A stretch of DNA of 64,000 nt from Streptomyces sp. DH5 (GCF_020873915.1 NZ_JAHWGP010000020.1:62001-126000), one strand, 5' to 3'. Numbered from the stretch's first letter, positions 27,742-37,261 are shown. Notes: a model not told the origin generated them from the letters alone. Translations and numbers: made by a program.

Positions 27742-28683
27742 TCAGCTCGCCGGCGCGGCCACGGTCACCTCGCGGACGTCCACGACGTCCATCCGCGCGG
27801 GTGAGCCGAGCGCGGACCCGCAGCTCTCCGGTCGCGGCGGCAGGGACGCGCCCTGGGCGACCTCCACCCGCCAGCGGCGTCCGTCCGTGTGGGTGACGGT
27901 CACCGCCCAGCGGGGCGCGGCGCCCTCCGTCGTCGCGACGCTCAGGGCACCGGCGGCGTACTCGCCCACCGCGCGCCGGACGGCGAGCTCGGCCGCCTGA
28001 CCGGGCCGCTCCCACGCGGAACGGCCCCGGCACCCGTCCACGACGATCCGGCCCTCGTGGGCGCCGTGCAGCACCTCCTTGACGGCGTGTGCCTCGGCCC
28101 GGCCGTACGCGTAGCCGTACGGCAGCACGAGCACCGTGGGGGAGAAGCGGTGACCTCCCAGGTGGGTGACCTCCCAGACACCCTCGACCCCGGAGGCGGC
28201 GAGCTCGGCCGCGAGCGGCCGTCCGAGCAGGGCGCAGCAGCGGTCGCGTTTGCCGTTGGTGCACACCAGGGCGAGCGGGTCGCCGTCGTGAGCCGCCCCG
28301 CCCAGCACCGCGTCGAAGGTCTCCGGCTCGCCCCGGCCCAGCGCGGCGAAGTCGAGGCCGAGCAGCCGGCCGGGGTCGGTGACCGAGGCGGTGTGCAGCC
28401 ACACGTTTCCGGGCACGGTGTGGGCGACGTACACCCGGCGCAGGGCGGGAACTCCGCTGTCCGCGTGCCGCCCGGGCCTGCGTACGAGCGCGATCCGCAC
28501 CCCGGTGCCGTTCGCGGCGTCCTCCAGGGCCCCGCCCAGCGCGGGATCGAGATGGCTCGACGTGAGCGCCTTGGCACCCCAGGGACCGGGCTGCTCCAGC
28601 AGCAGCCAGGTCCTCGCGGTCGCCGCGGTTCCCGCGACCGGCTCGTCGAGCTCGCGGGCGACGGTTGAGCACGTGCTACTCAC
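27742..28683 (-). CDS. Sucrase/ferredoxin-like family protein
   Basis: 313-residue protein of the sucrase/ferredoxin-like (thioredoxin-fold, Apd1-related) family, which binds a [2Fe-2S] cluster through cysteines and an HxxxH motif. Visible residues are CTNGKRDRCCALLGRPLA at about 140-155 and EVTHLGGHRFSPTVLVLPYG at about 170-190, giving the HxxxH. No signal peptide is present. The start is GTG 28681-28683. A 19-bp iron box directly abuts the start codon, which strongly suggests repression by iron-loaded DmdR/IdeR and a role in iron handling, for example reduction of siderophore iron. It is transcribed away from the small gene to its right. Confidence 0.88.
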   Translation of the reverse strand: MSSTCSTVARELDEPVAGTAATARTWLLLEQPGPWGAKALTSSHLDPALGGALEDAANGTGVRIALVRRPGRHADSGVPALRRVYVAHTVPGNVWLHTASVTDPGRLLGLDFAALGRGEPETFDAVLGGAAHDGDPLALVCTNGKRDRCCALLGRPLAAELAASGVEGVWEVTHLGGHRFSPTVLVLPYGYAYGRAEAHAVKEVLHGAHEGRIVVDGCRGRSAWERPGQAAELAVRRAVGEYAAGALSVATTEGAAPRWAVTVTHTDGRRWRVEVAQGASLPPRPESCGSALGSPARMDVVDVREVTVAAPAS

Positions 28684-28702
28684 AGAGGTGAGCCTAACCT
28701 GA
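28684..28702 (-). promoter_or_regulatory. DmdR/IdeR-type iron box
   Basis: On the minus strand the site reads TCAGGTTAGGCTCACCTCT. The consensus for actinobacterial iron repressors is TTAGGTTAGGCTAACCTAA, and the central 15 bases fit with one mismatch in the right arm. It lies immediately before the GTG at 28683. Confidence 0.85.
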
Positions 28703-28848
28703 CTTGCCCGTCGGTGCCTGGTCGTCCCGTCCGTGTCCGGTGATGCGGGTCGGTGTCGCCGGAGGGGGACCGGGCGGGACGACCTCCCGCGTCCACCGGG
28801 CCCCGTGCGCGGTGCCGCCGCCGCGCCGGGCCCTGGGTGGAGCGGGCT

Positions 28849-29097
28849 TCACGCTTCGGGGATGTCCGCTCTCGCGCGCAGGAGAGTCTCCCGGCTGATG
28901 ATGACGATCCGCTCGTCATCGGCGCGGGCCGCGTCCGCAGGGAGCTCGCTGTCAAGGACGGCGGTGGCCTCGGTGCCGATGACCGCGAAGTCTCCGTTGC
29001 TCAGCTCGAAGATGTCGGGGCATGTCTGACCGCTGGCACTGCCGCGCTCCCGGGGGGAGGCCCCGATTCGACGCACGATCTTCAAGTCCGTTCCCAT
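28849..29097 (-). CDS. Small conserved hypothetical protein
   Basis: 82-residue acidic protein. MGTDLKIVRRIGASPRERGS is followed by CPDIFELSNGDFAVIGTEAT and ERIVIISRETLLRARADIPE. The pattern (single Cys in a CPDIFE-type motif, then two short strands) is a recurrent small actinobacterial family often found near XRE/DUF397-like regulators; I do not know a function. ATG 29095-29097 has AGGAACGG immediately upstream. The gene lies downstream of the DUF6082 gene on the same strand, separated by a repeat-rich gap. Confidence 0.75.
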   Translation of the reverse strand: MGTDLKIVRRIGASPRERGSASGQTCPDIFELSNGDFAVIGTEATAVLDSELPADAARADDERIVIISRETLLRARADIPEA

Positions 29098-29128
29098 CCG
29101 TTCCTAGGTGGATCCAGGGACGGGCCGA

Positions 29129-29631
29129 CGCGTGCGTCTGACGCCGTGTCGGCTGGTGGCCCGAACTTGCGTCCAGCGAAGCTCATGAGCGGGCCCACTG
29201 GCACTCATGAAAGGCCGCTGACCGCTGGTCGAGCAGGCAGCCCCACGCGATGAAGTCACTGCACGCGTGGAGGTGTTTCTCCCGCGGGCGCACGGGGAAG
29301 GCTATCGGTTTGTGCCGCTCCACGTCGCCTGCCGCGTCACAGTCGGGACTCGCGGTCACTCGTCCGGCGTCTTCCCGACACCACCCAGGGCTGCATCCTC
29401 GGCACCACCCAGGGCTGCCTCCTCGGCACCTCCGGGCCTCCTCGAAGACCGACGCCTGCGTCCGACGCCGTGTCGGCCGACGCGCGGAACGCACGTCCGG
29501 CGAAGCGCGTGAGCGGGCCCGCAGACGCTCATGGGACGCCGCCGCTGTTCCTCCTGCGGACAAGCGGGAGCGGCTACCGGTTCGTGCCGCTCCACGTCCG
29601 CCGACGCGTTCGTCGCGGCGAAGGCGCGCGA
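29129..29631. repeat. Diverged duplication of the DUF6082 3' end and downstream DNA
   Basis: Two copies of a segment can be aligned by eye. Copy 2 runs from the DUF6082 C-terminal codons through its stop to about 29456. Copy 1 lies at about 29129-29378. Shared blocks include GACGCCGTGTCGG, GTCCRGCGAAGC, GAGCGGGCCC, and TATCGGTTTGTGCCGCTCCACGTC versus TACCGGTTCGTGCCGCTCCACGTC. On the minus strand copy 1 ends in codons like G-K-T-P-D-E-stop, parallel to G-E-T-P-E-E-stop of the intact gene. No intact gene is present in the gap. The copies have diverged and carry indels. Confidence 0.6.
29379..29426 (+). repeat. 24-bp tandem repeat
   Basis: CACCACCCAGGGCTGCMTCCTCGG occurs at 29379-29402 and 29403-29426 with one difference. 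A truncated third unit follows. Confidence 0.85.
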
Positions 29632-30138
29632 TCACTCCTCAGGCGTCTCGCCGACGACCCACCACTCCTCCAGATCGTCCGACTCCGCGAGGAGCGTGCT
29701 CATCTCCTCGATCAGGGTGTTCATCATCGCGCCCAGCGCGGCTTCCTCGGACGAGGCGGGCAGGCTGTCCCGGTGGTGCCGCGTAGCGGCCCAGTACTCA
29801 CGGAAGATCGCGTTGCGGGACATCACCCGCACGTGACCGTAGAGCTCGGCGAGCGACATCGCTCCGATCCGGTGGAAGTACATCGCGTTGACGTACAGGG
29901 CGTTGGCGAAGAGGTACTGGCGCTGCTTCTCCGGGGGCACATCCGTCTCGTAGGTGTCGAGTACGGCGGCCAGTGCCGGGTCGACCATGGCCCTGCACAG
30001 CAGGTCGAAGTGGAGCCGGTGCTGTTCGGCGAGCGCCGCTCGCCTGCGCTGCCCCGGACTCCGCTTCGTCATGGTGCTCGCAAGGTGTGACCATACGGCG
30101 GAGCCGCGCTGCCGGAAGCCGAAGTTCCGTGTGGCCAT
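29632..30138 (-). CDS. DUF6082 family protein
   Basis: 168-residue cytoplasmic helical protein. Core blocks are QHRLHFDLLCRAMVDPALAA, LDTYETDVPPEKQRQYLFAN, ALYVNAMYFHRIGAMSLAEL and NAIFREYWAATRHHRDSLP, ending EEWWVVGETPEE, the usual DUF6082 C terminus. The ATG at 30136-30138 is preferred over an upstream in-frame start at 30303, because the extra 55 residues are Pro/Arg-rich noise. GGGGG lies about nine bases before it. The family is common in Streptomyces, often next to helix-turn-helix regulators, and its function is unknown. The 3' end of this gene has been duplicated downstream. Confidence 0.82.
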   Translation of the reverse strand: MATRNFGFRQRGSAVWSHLASTMTKRSPGQRRRAALAEQHRLHFDLLCRAMVDPALAAVLDTYETDVPPEKQRQYLFANALYVNAMYFHRIGAMSLAELYGHVRVMSRNAIFREYWAATRHHRDSLPASSEEAALGAMMNTLIEEMSTLLAESDDLEEWWVVGETPEE

Positions 30139-30457
30139 GTCACATACCCCCGATCGGGCCGCCGTCCGCCGGTCGTCGGGGTGCGGGTCGACTGGAGGGA
30201 ACCGGCGAGCGGTGGGCGGCGCTTGCCGCCTTCCAGGGTGCCGAGCGGCTCTGATCGGCGGGAAGGCGGAGAAGAGGCGCACGGAGGGAAGCGAGGGTCG
30301 CACGAACCGGCGCCTTGCCCAACGTCTGCCCCGCGGGTGCTGCTAACAATCGTTCACTGCGACGCTGTTCGCACGGCTCGTATCCTGGTACGTCAGTCGG
30401 TTCCCGGGCGCGTGCGCGGACGCGGGCCGGGACACGCTCAGGGGCGAGAGGAGTCGC
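30139..30457. other. Divergent intergenic region, DUF6082 / CobW
   Basis: About 320 bp. A relatively A+T-rich block at 30342-30365 (CTAACAATCGTTCACTGC) and a TATCCT at 30380-30385 may be promoter parts for the CobW gene, which starts 70 bases later. I see no Zur-type TGAAAATGATTTTCA site. Confidence 0.4.
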
Positions 30458-31510
30458 GTGGTGGTGCGGAGCGGTGGGCGGCAGATTCCGGTCGTGGTGC
30501 TGGCCGGGTTCCTCGGCTCGGGGAAGACCACGCTGCTCAACCACCTCCTGCACCGCAGCGGGGGCAGCCGCATCGGCGCCGTCGTCAACGACTTCGGGGC
30601 CATCGAGATCGACGCCATGGCCGTGGCCGGTGCGCTCGGGGACTCGACGGTGTCGCTGGGCAACGGGTGCCTGTGCTGCGCGGTCGACAGCAGTGAGCTG
30701 GACGTCTACCTCGAGCGGCTCGCCCGGCCCGAGGCCCGCATCGACGTCATCGTCATCGAGGCCAGCGGGCTCGCCGAACCGCAGGAGCTCGTGCGGATGG
30801 TGCTCGCCAGCGAGCATCCGGGCATCGTCTACGGCGGGCTCGTCGAGGTGGTGGACGCCGCCGAGTTCGATCGGACGCGGGCCCGGCATCCCGGGATCGA
30901 CCGGCACCTGGCACTCGCCGATCTGGTGGTCGTCAACAAGGCCGACCGGGTCGCGGACGCCGGGAGGGTGCTGGGGCTCGTCCGGTCGCTGGTCGACCGT
31001 GCGGCCGTGGTGGCCGCCACGCACGGTCGCGTCGACCCCGAGTTCCTCTTCGACTGCCGGCCGAGCGAGGAGCGCGTCGGCCAACTGTCGTTCGACGACC
31101 TGCACCGCGACGGCCACGAGGAGCACGCCGGGCACCTGCACACCGGGTACGACAGCGTCTCCTTCGCGTCCGGGCGCCCGCTGGACCCGCGGCGGCTGAT
31201 CCGCTTCCTGGACAGCCGGCCCGAGGGGCTGTACCGGATCAAGGGGTACGTCGACTTCGGACCGTACGACGCCGGCAACCGGTACGCCGTGCACGCCGTG
31301 GGGCGGTTCCTGCGGTTCTACCCCGAGCCCTGGCCGGCGGGGGCGGAGCGGCTGACACAGCTCGTCCTCATCGGCACGGACCTCGACACCGCCGCCCTCC
31401 GCGCGGAGCTGGAGGCGTGCGTGAGCGATGGCGCCCCACACGCCGACGAGGAGGGCATGTGGGGCGTCCTGCGTTACGTCCAGGGGGCCGCGGAGGACCC
31501 GGCCGCCTAG
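30458..31510 (+). CDS. CobW/CobW-like GTP-binding metallochaperone
   Basis: 350-residue G3E-family P-loop GTPase. Walker A GFLGSGKTT is at residues 17-25. The metal-binding signature GNGCLCC is at 68-74, which is the CxCC motif of ZNG1/CobW proteins. NKADR in the middle is the guanine specificity motif, and a CobW C-terminal domain (DSVSFASGRPLDPRRLIRFL, LTQLVLIGTDLD) completes it. His/Glu-rich HRDGHEEHAGHLHTG near residue 220 fits metal binding. Such proteins deliver zinc or cobalt, or insert metals into client enzymes. GTG 30458 has GAGAGGAG at proper spacing. Its stop shares CTAG with the convergent parC stop. No Zur box was seen, so zinc control is not supported. Confidence 0.9.
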   Translation: MVVRSGGRQIPVVVLAGFLGSGKTTLLNHLLHRSGGSRIGAVVNDFGAIEIDAMAVAGALGDSTVSLGNGCLCCAVDSSELDVYLERLARPEARIDVIVIEASGLAEPQELVRMVLASEHPGIVYGGLVEVVDAAEFDRTRARHPGIDRHLALADLVVVNKADRVADAGRVLGLVRSLVDRAAVVAATHGRVDPEFLFDCRPSEERVGQLSFDDLHRDGHEEHAGHLHTGYDSVSFASGRPLDPRRLIRFLDSRPEGLYRIKGYVDFGPYDAGNRYAVHAVGRFLRFYPEPWPAGAERLTQLVLIGTDLDTAALRAELEACVSDGAPHADEEGMWGVLRYVQGAAEDPAA

Positions 31511-33957
31511 ACCGGGCCCGCCACCACCGACACCGTCTTCGCCAGGGACACACCCGAACCGTCACGGCGCGGGTCGGGCTCCGGGAGGTCCACCGCCGTG
31601 CCGTTCTTCTGCGCGGCACGGGCCGGTGCCCGACCCGCCCAGGCCAGGGACAGGCAGTCCTCGCCCTTCAGGAACCGCTGGCAGCGGACGCCGCCGGTGG
31701 CCCGACCCTTGCGCGGGTACTGGTCGAACGGGGTGAGCTTGGCCGTCGTCTGGACGGAGTCGTCCAGCGTGCCGCGCGAACCCGCGACCGTGAACACCAC
31801 CGCGTCCGCCGCCGGATCGACCGCCGTGAAGCAGATGACCTTCGCGCCCTCAGTGAGCTTGATGCCCGCCACACCGCCGGCCGGGCGGCCCTGCGGGCGG
31901 ACCTGTGCCGCCTGGTAGCGCAGCAGTTGTGCGTCGTCGCTGATGAAGACCAGGTCCTCGTCGCCCGTGCGCAGCTCGACCGCCCCGACGATCCGGTCAC
32001 CCTCCTTCAGCGTGATGACCTCCAGCTCCTCCTTGCTGGAGGGGTAGTCGGGCACCACGCGCTTGACGACACCCTGCTCGGTGCCGAGCGCCAGTCCCGG
32101 TGACGACTCGTCGAGCGTGGTCAGGCACACCACCTGCTCGTCGTCCTCCAGGGACACGAACTCGGCCAGCGGGGCCCCGCCCGAGAGGTTGGGTGTCGGC
32201 ATCGTCTCCGGGAGCTGGGGCAGGTCCACGACGTTCAGCCGGAGCAGACGGCCGGAGGAGGTGACGACGCCGATCTCACCGCGGGCCGTCGCGGGCACCG
32301 CCGAGACGATCACGTCGTGCTTGACCCGCTTGGGGTTGTCGGCGAGCGGCTCGTTGTTCGCCGTACGGGCGAGCAGGCCCGTGGAGGACAGCAGGACGCG
32401 GCACGGGTCGTCCGCCACCTGGAGCGGCACGGCGGCGGCCGGGGCACCGGCCGACTCCAGCAGCAGCGTGCGCCGGTCGTTGCCGAACTTCTTGGACACC
32501 GCCGCCAGTTCGGCGGAGACCAGCTTGCGCAGCTCCGCGTCCGAGTCCAGGATCCGGGTCAGTTCCTCGATCTCCGCGTTCAGCCGGTCCTTCTCGGCCT
32601 CCAGCTCGATCCGGTCGTACTTGGTGAGGCGGCGCAGCGGCGTGTCCAGGATGTACTGGGTCTGGATGTCGCTGAGGGAGAAGCGCCCGATCAGGCGCTG
32701 CTTGGCCTCCGCCGAGTTCTCACTGGACCGGATGAGGCGGATCACCTCGTCGATGTCCACCAGCGCAGTGAGCAGACCCTCGACCAGGTGGAGGCGGTCG
32801 CGCCGCTTGCCGCGGCGGAACTCCGAACGCCGGCGCACCACGTTGAACCGGTGGTCGAGGTAGACCTCGAGGAGCTCCTTGAGGCCCAGGGTGAGCGGCT
32901 GGCCGTCCACCAGGGCCACGTTGTTGATGCCGAAGGACTCCTCCATCGGCGTCAGCTTGTACAGCTGCTCCAGCACCGCCTCCGGCACGAAGCCGTTCTT
33001 GATCTCGACGACCAGGCGCAGCCCGTGTTCGCGGTCGGTGAGGTCCTTGACGTCGGCGATGCCCTGGAGCTTCTTCGAGCCGACCAGGTCCTTGATCTTG
33101 GCGATCACCTTCTCGGGACCGACCGCGAACGGCAGCTCCGTGACGACCAGGCCCTTGCGGCGGGCCGTCACGTCCTCGACGGTGACCGTCGCGCGGATCT
33201 TGAACGTGCCGCGGCCCGTCTCGTAGGCGTCGCGGATGCCGGAGAGGCCGACGATCCGGCCACCGGTGGGCAGGTCGGGGCCCGGGACGTGCTTCATCAG
33301 CGCGTCGAGGTCGGCGCCCGGGTGCCTGATCAGGTGCCGCGCGGCCGCGACGACCTCACGCAGGTTGTGCGGCGGCATGTTGGTGGCCATACCGACCGCG
33401 ATCCCCGACGCGCCGTTGACCAGCAGGTTCGGGAACGCGGCGGGCAGCGCCACCGGCTCCTGCTCCTGGCCGTCGTAGTTGGGCGCGAAGTCGACCGTGT
33501 CCTCGTCGATGGACTCGGTCATGAGGCTGGTGGCCTCGGCCATCCGGCACTCGGTGTACCGCATCGCCGCGGGCGGGTCGTCATTGCCCAGGGAGCCGAA
33601 GTTGCCGTGGCCGTCGACCAGCGGGACGCGCATCGAGAACGACTGCGCCATGCGCACCAGGGCGTCGTAGATCGACGCGTCGCCATGGGGGTGCAGCTTG
33701 CCCATGACCTCGCCGACGACGCGGGCGCACTTCACGTAGCCGCGCTCGGGCCGCAGGCCCATCTCGTTCATCTGGTAGACGATGCGGCGGTGCACCGGTT
33801 TCAGACCGTCCCGCGCGTCCGGGAGGGCGCGCGAGTAGATGACCGAGTAGGCGTACTCGAGGAAGGAGCCCTGCATCTCGTCGACGACGTCGATGTCGAG
33901 GATCTTCTCCTCGTACGAGTCGTCGGGCGGCGGGGTCTTCGTGCTGCGGCGGGCCAT
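31507..33957 (-). CDS. parC: DNA topoisomerase IV subunit A / GyrA paralog
   Basis: 816-residue DNA-cleaving subunit that pairs with ParE. N-terminal [20 protein letters not shown] and [13 protein letters not shown]; quinolone-resistance region [20 protein letters not shown]; catalytic Tyr134 in [10 protein letters not shown]. The breakage-reunion domain includes [19 protein letters not shown], then a coiled-coil ([20 protein letters not shown]). The C terminus has beta-pinwheel blades such as [14 protein letters not shown] and [19 protein letters not shown]. The quinolone-sensitive Ser position (HGDAS) is retained, with Ala preceding it. ATG 33955-33957 is chosen, with AAGGAG 12 bases upstream; the frame is open further but not ParC-like. 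The last 4 bases overlap the CobW gene. Confidence 0.96.
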   Translation of the reverse strand: MARRSTKTPPPDDSYEEKILDIDVVDEMQGSFLEYAYSVIYSRALPDARDGLKPVHRRIVYQMNEMGLRPERGYVKCARVVGEVMGKLHPHGDASIYDALVRMAQSFSMRVPLVDGHGNFGSLGNDDPPAAMRYTECRMAEATSLMTESIDEDTVDFAPNYDGQEQEPVALPAAFPNLLVNGASGIAVGMATNMPPHNLREVVAAARHLIRHPGADLDALMKHVPGPDLPTGGRIVGLSGIRDAYETGRGTFKIRATVTVEDVTARRKGLVVTELPFAVGPEKVIAKIKDLVGSKKLQGIADVKDLTDREHGLRLVVEIKNGFVPEAVLEQLYKLTPMEESFGINNVALVDGQPLTLGLKELLEVYLDHRFNVVRRRSEFRRGKRRDRLHLVEGLLTALVDIDEVIRLIRSSENSAEAKQRLIGRFSLSDIQTQYILDTPLRRLTKYDRIELEAEKDRLNAEIEELTRILDSDAELRKLVSAELAAVSKKFGNDRRTLLLESAGAPAAAVPLQVADDPCRVLLSSTGLLARTANNEPLADNPKRVKHDVIVSAVPATARGEIGVVTSSGRLLRLNVVDLPQLPETMPTPNLSGGAPLAEFVSLEDDEQVVCLTTLDESSPGLALGTEQGVVKRVVPDYPSSKEELEVITLKEGDRIVGAVELRTGDEDLVFISDDAQLLRYQAAQVRPQGRPAGGVAGIKLTEGAKVICFTAVDPAADAVVFTVAGSRGTLDDSVQTTAKLTPFDQYPRKGRATGGVRCQRFLKGEDCLSLAWAGRAPARAAQKNGTAVDLPEPDPRRDGSGVSLAKTVSVVAGPV

Positions 33958-34359
33958 CGCTGCCGGCTCCTTGCTGAGCGTGGGACGGGATCTGACGCGG
34001 ACCATTGTGGACCGTCGCACTGACAGGCGGGACCAGGACCCGGGTCCGGCCGGTCGGTTCGGCGGAGTGCGCCGGCGCCAGCAGGCTACGCGGCGCGGGC
34101 GGCAAGGCCGGTGCGGGGTTCCCGGCCGGCGGGGCGGAGGAGGCCGGGGGAGGCCCGCGCGGCCCGGCGTCCGCGGGCGCCTCCGGGCCCCGGGGCGTCG
34201 CGGGACGGACGAGCGCCCGCGGACCCCGCCCGCGTTCTCGCTCTCGGCGTAGCCGCCCCCTTCCGGGAACTTCCCGGTTCGTCCGCGCGCTTGCATACAG
34301 TGGCAGGACCGGCACGAACGGCGGTTTCGACGACCGCCTCCGCGATCGAAGGGACGTAC
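33958..34359. other. Divergent promoter region, parC / M16 peptidase
   Basis: About 400 bp, very G+C-rich in the middle (34090-34200). No gene or strong hairpin is supported. Promoters for both neighbours must lie here, but I cannot place them. GCATACAGT at 34291-34299 is a possible -10 (CATACA) for the peptidase operon. Confidence 0.35.
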
Positions 34360-35730
34360 ATGCCCATGGGTCACACGGCCACAGCCCAGGCAGGCTCCGG
34401 CGGCCTGACAGCGACCGAGCACCGCCTGGCCAACGGCCTGCGCGTGGTGCTCTCCGAGGACCACCTGACCCCGGTCGCCGCGGTGTGCCTCTGGTACGAC
34501 GTGGGTTCACGCCACGAAGTCAAGGGACGCACCGGTCTGGCTCACCTCTTCGAGCACCTGATGTTCCAGGGCTCCGCCCAGGTGAAGGGCAACGGTCACT
34601 TCGAGCTGGTCCAGGGTGCCGGCGGCTCCCTCAACGGCACCACCAGCTTCGAGCGCACCAACTACTTCGAGACGATGCCCGCCCACCAGCTGGAGCTCGC
34701 GCTCTGGCTGGAGGCCGACCGCATGGGCTCCCTGCTGACCGCCCTGGACGACGAGTCCATGGAGAACCAGCGGGACGTCGTCAAGAACGAGCGCCGCCAG
34801 CGCTACGACAACGTCCCCTACGGCACCGCCTTCGAGAAGCTGACCGCCCTCGCCTACCCGGAGGGCCACCCGTACCACCACACGCCCATCGGATCGATGG
34901 CGGACCTGGACGCGGCCACCCTGGAGGACGCGCGCCAGTTCTTCCGCACCTACTACGCGCCGAACAACGCCGTGCTCTCCGTCGTCGGCGACATCGACCC
35001 GGAGCAGACGCTCGCGTGGATCGAGAAGTACTTCGGCTCCATCCCCTCCCACGACGGCAAGCCCGCCCCGCGTGACGGCTCGCTGCCCGACGTCATCGGT
35101 GAGCAGCTGCGCGAGATCGTGGAGGAGGAGGTCCCCGCGCGTGCGCTGATGGCCGCCTACCGGCTGCCGGAGGACGGCACCCGCGCGTGCGACGCCGTCG
35201 ACGTGGCGCTCACCATCCTCGGCGGCGGCGAGTCCTCGCGCCTCTACAACCGTCTCGTCCGGCGTGACCGCACGGCGGTGGCCGCCGGCTTCGGCCTGCT
35301 GCGGCTGGCCGGGGCTCCGTCCCTGGGCTGGCTGGACGTGAAGACCTCCGGCGACGTCGAGGTGCCGGTCATCGAGTCCGCCATCGACGAGGAGCTCGCC
35401 CGGTTCGCCGAGCAGGGCCCCACGGACGAGGAGATGGAGCGCGCGCAGGCCCAGCTGGAGCGCGAGTGGCTCGACCGGCTCGGCACGGTCGCGGGACGCG
35501 CCGACGAACTGTGCCGCTACGCCGTCCTGTTCGGCGACCCGCAGCTCGCCCTCACCGCCGTCCAGCGCGTCCTGGAGGTGACGCCGCAGGAGGTGCAGGA
35601 GGTCGCCAAGAGCCGTCTGCGCCCCGACAACCGCGCGGTGCTCGTCTACGAGCCCGTCGCCGGCGAGGCCGAGGAGACCGGGGAAGCCGCCGCAGCCGAC
35701 ACCGACGAGAACGAGGAGGCGGCGAAGTGA
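34360..35730 (+). CDS. M16 family zinc metallopeptidase, catalytic subunit
   Basis: 456-residue pitrilysin/MPP-type peptidase. The inverted zinc motif HLFEH is at residues 62-66 (H62, E65, H66), with the distal glutamate ligand in ENQRDVVKNERRQRYDN about 75 residues later. LTILGGGESSRLYNRLVRRD marks the second M16 half. The ATG at 34360 follows GAAGGGA by five bases. Its stop overlaps the GTG of the next gene (GTGA), so the two subunits are translationally coupled and likely form a heterodimer. There is no signal peptide, so cytoplasmic or peripheral. The acidic tail is Glu/Ala-rich. Confidence 0.93.
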   Translation: MPMGHTATAQAGSGGLTATEHRLANGLRVVLSEDHLTPVAAVCLWYDVGSRHEVKGRTGLAHLFEHLMFQGSAQVKGNGHFELVQGAGGSLNGTTSFERTNYFETMPAHQLELALWLEADRMGSLLTALDDESMENQRDVVKNERRQRYDNVPYGTAFEKLTALAYPEGHPYHHTPIGSMADLDAATLEDARQFFRTYYAPNNAVLSVVGDIDPEQTLAWIEKYFGSIPSHDGKPAPRDGSLPDVIGEQLREIVEEEVPARALMAAYRLPEDGTRACDAVDVALTILGGGESSRLYNRLVRRDRTAVAAGFGLLRLAGAPSLGWLDVKTSGDVEVPVIESAIDEELARFAEQGPTDEEMERAQAQLEREWLDRLGTVAGRADELCRYAVLFGDPQLALTAVQRVLEVTPQEVQEVAKSRLRPDNRAVLVYEPVAGEAEETGEAAAADTDENEEAAK

Positions 35731-37115
35731 CCGAGCTCGCCACGATGGACTTCCACCCGCAGCCGCAGGCCGGCGAGGCCAAGCCCTGGGCCTTCCCGGC
35801 CCCCGAGCGCGGCTCGCTCGACAACGGCCTGACCGTGCTGCGCTGCCACCGCCCCGGCCAGCAGGTCGTCGCCGTCGAGGTGCTGCTCGACGCGCCCCTG
35901 GAGGCGGAGCCGGCCGGCCTCGACGGTGTCGCCACGATCATGGCGCGGGCCTTCTCCGAGGGCACCGACAAGCACTCCGCCGAGGAGTTCGCGGCCGAAC
36001 TGGAGCGCTGCGGCGCCACCCTGGACGCGCACGCCGACCACCCCGGTGTCCGTCTCAGCCTCGAGGTCCCGGCCTCACGGCTGCCCAAGGGGCTCGGGCT
36101 GCTCGCCGACGCCCTGAGGGCGCCCGCGTTCGCCGACAGCGAGGTCGAGCGGCTCGTCCGCAACCGCCTCGACGAGATCCCGCACGAGCTGGCCAATCCC
36201 TCCCGTCGTGCGGCGAAGGAGCTGGCCAAGGAGCTGTTCCCGGCGAGTTCACGCATGTCGCGTCCGCGCCAGGGCACCGAGGAGACGGTCGCCGGCATCG
36301 ACTCCGCGGCCGTCCGCGCCTTCCACGAGAAGCACGTACGCCCCGCCACGGCCACCGTCGTGGTCGTCGGCGACCTCACCGGCGTCGACCTGGACCAGCT
36401 GCTCGGCGACACGCTGGGTGCCTGGACGGGCTCCTCCGCCGAGCCGCGGCCGGTCCCGCCGGTGGTCGCCGACGACACCGGCCGCGTCGTGATCGTGGAC
36501 CGCCCCGGCGCGGTCCAGACGCAGCTGCTGATCGGCCGTATCGGCCCGGACCGGCACGACCGGGTGTGGCCCGCGCAGGTGCTCGGCACCTACTGCCTCG
36601 GCGGCACCCTCACCTCCCGCCTGGACCGCGTCCTGCGCGAGGAGAAGGGCTACACCTACGGCGTGCGGTCCTTCGGGCAGGTCCTCAGGTCCGCCCCGGA
36701 CGGCACGGGCGCGGCGATGCTGGCCATCAGCGGCTCCGTCGACACCCCGAACACCGGTCCGGCCCTGGACGACCTGTGGAAGGTGCTGCGCACGCTCGCC
36801 GCCGAGGGGCTCACCGACGCCGAACGCGACGTCGCCGTGCAGAACCTGGTGGGCGTGGCGCCGCTGAAGTACGAGACCGCCGCGGCCGTCGCGGGCACCC
36901 TGGCCGACCAGGTCGAGCAGCACCTGCCGGACCACTACCAGGCCGACCTGTACCGGCAGTTGGCCGCGACCGGCACCGTGGAGGCCACCGCGGCCGTCGT
37001 GAACGCCTTCCCGGTGGACCGTCTGGTGACGGTCCTCGTCGGTGACGCGGCGCAGATCGAGGCGCCGGTGGAGGCCCTCGGGATCGGCGAAGTCACCGTG
37101 GTGAGCGCCGAGTAG
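35727..37115 (+). CDS. M16 family peptidase, non-catalytic subunit
   Basis: 462-residue partner of the upstream peptidase. It has the M16 fold (LDNGLTVLRCHRPGQQVVAV, EVERLVRNRLDEIPHELANP, GGTLTSRLDRVLREEKGYTY with the R/Y pair that helps close the active site) but no HxxEH. It therefore resembles the regulatory subunits of two-chain M16 enzymes. GTG 35727 overlaps the preceding stop. In Streptomyces these paired genes are conserved beside parC. A strong terminator follows at 37143. Confidence 0.9.
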   Translation: MTELATMDFHPQPQAGEAKPWAFPAPERGSLDNGLTVLRCHRPGQQVVAVEVLLDAPLEAEPAGLDGVATIMARAFSEGTDKHSAEEFAAELERCGATLDAHADHPGVRLSLEVPASRLPKGLGLLADALRAPAFADSEVERLVRNRLDEIPHELANPSRRAAKELAKELFPASSRMSRPRQGTEETVAGIDSAAVRAFHEKHVRPATATVVVVGDLTGVDLDQLLGDTLGAWTGSSAEPRPVPPVVADDTGRVVIVDRPGAVQTQLLIGRIGPDRHDRVWPAQVLGTYCLGGTLTSRLDRVLREEKGYTYGVRSFGQVLRSAPDGTGAAMLAISGSVDTPNTGPALDDLWKVLRTLAAEGLTDAERDVAVQNLVGVAPLKYETAAAVAGTLADQVEQHLPDHYQADLYRQLAATGTVEATAAVVNAFPVDRLVTVLVGDAAQIEAPVEALGIGEVTVVSAE

Positions 37116-37142
37116 CGATCCGCCGCGCGGCACACACGCGGA

Positions 37143-37178
37143 GGCCCTGGTGACGTGATAGTCACCAGGGCCCTCTTT
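37143..37178 (+). terminator. Intrinsic terminator with U-tract
   Basis: 12-bp stem GGCCCTGGTGAC / GTCACCAGGGCC, loop GTGATA, followed by CTCTTTT. It ends the M16 operon. Confidence 0.92.
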
Positions 37179-37261
37179 TGCCCGAATTGGGGCGGAGGCT
37201 GCCCGTCTGGCCTGTGGGATGCGCTACAAAAGCCGGGATCCGTTTGAGGATTGCGGGACAC

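Noticed and set aside
26792-28672. 626-codon minus-strand frame across the kinase remnant and sucrase/ferredoxin gene
   Set aside because: It is out of frame with both, and its text is Arg/Gly-rich. The two real signals lie in other frames.
29379-29426. CRISPR-like repeats
   Set aside because: Adjacent 24-bp units without spacers and no cas genes; this is a simple tandem duplication.
29183-29635. 150-codon minus-strand frame in the repeat region as a gene
   Set aside because: It spans the duplicated, indel-bearing DNA with no recognisable domain and no ribosome binding site.
30340-30400. Zur box for the CobW gene
   Set aside because: No TGAAAATGATTTTCA-like palindrome is present; AACAATCGTT lacks the required arms.
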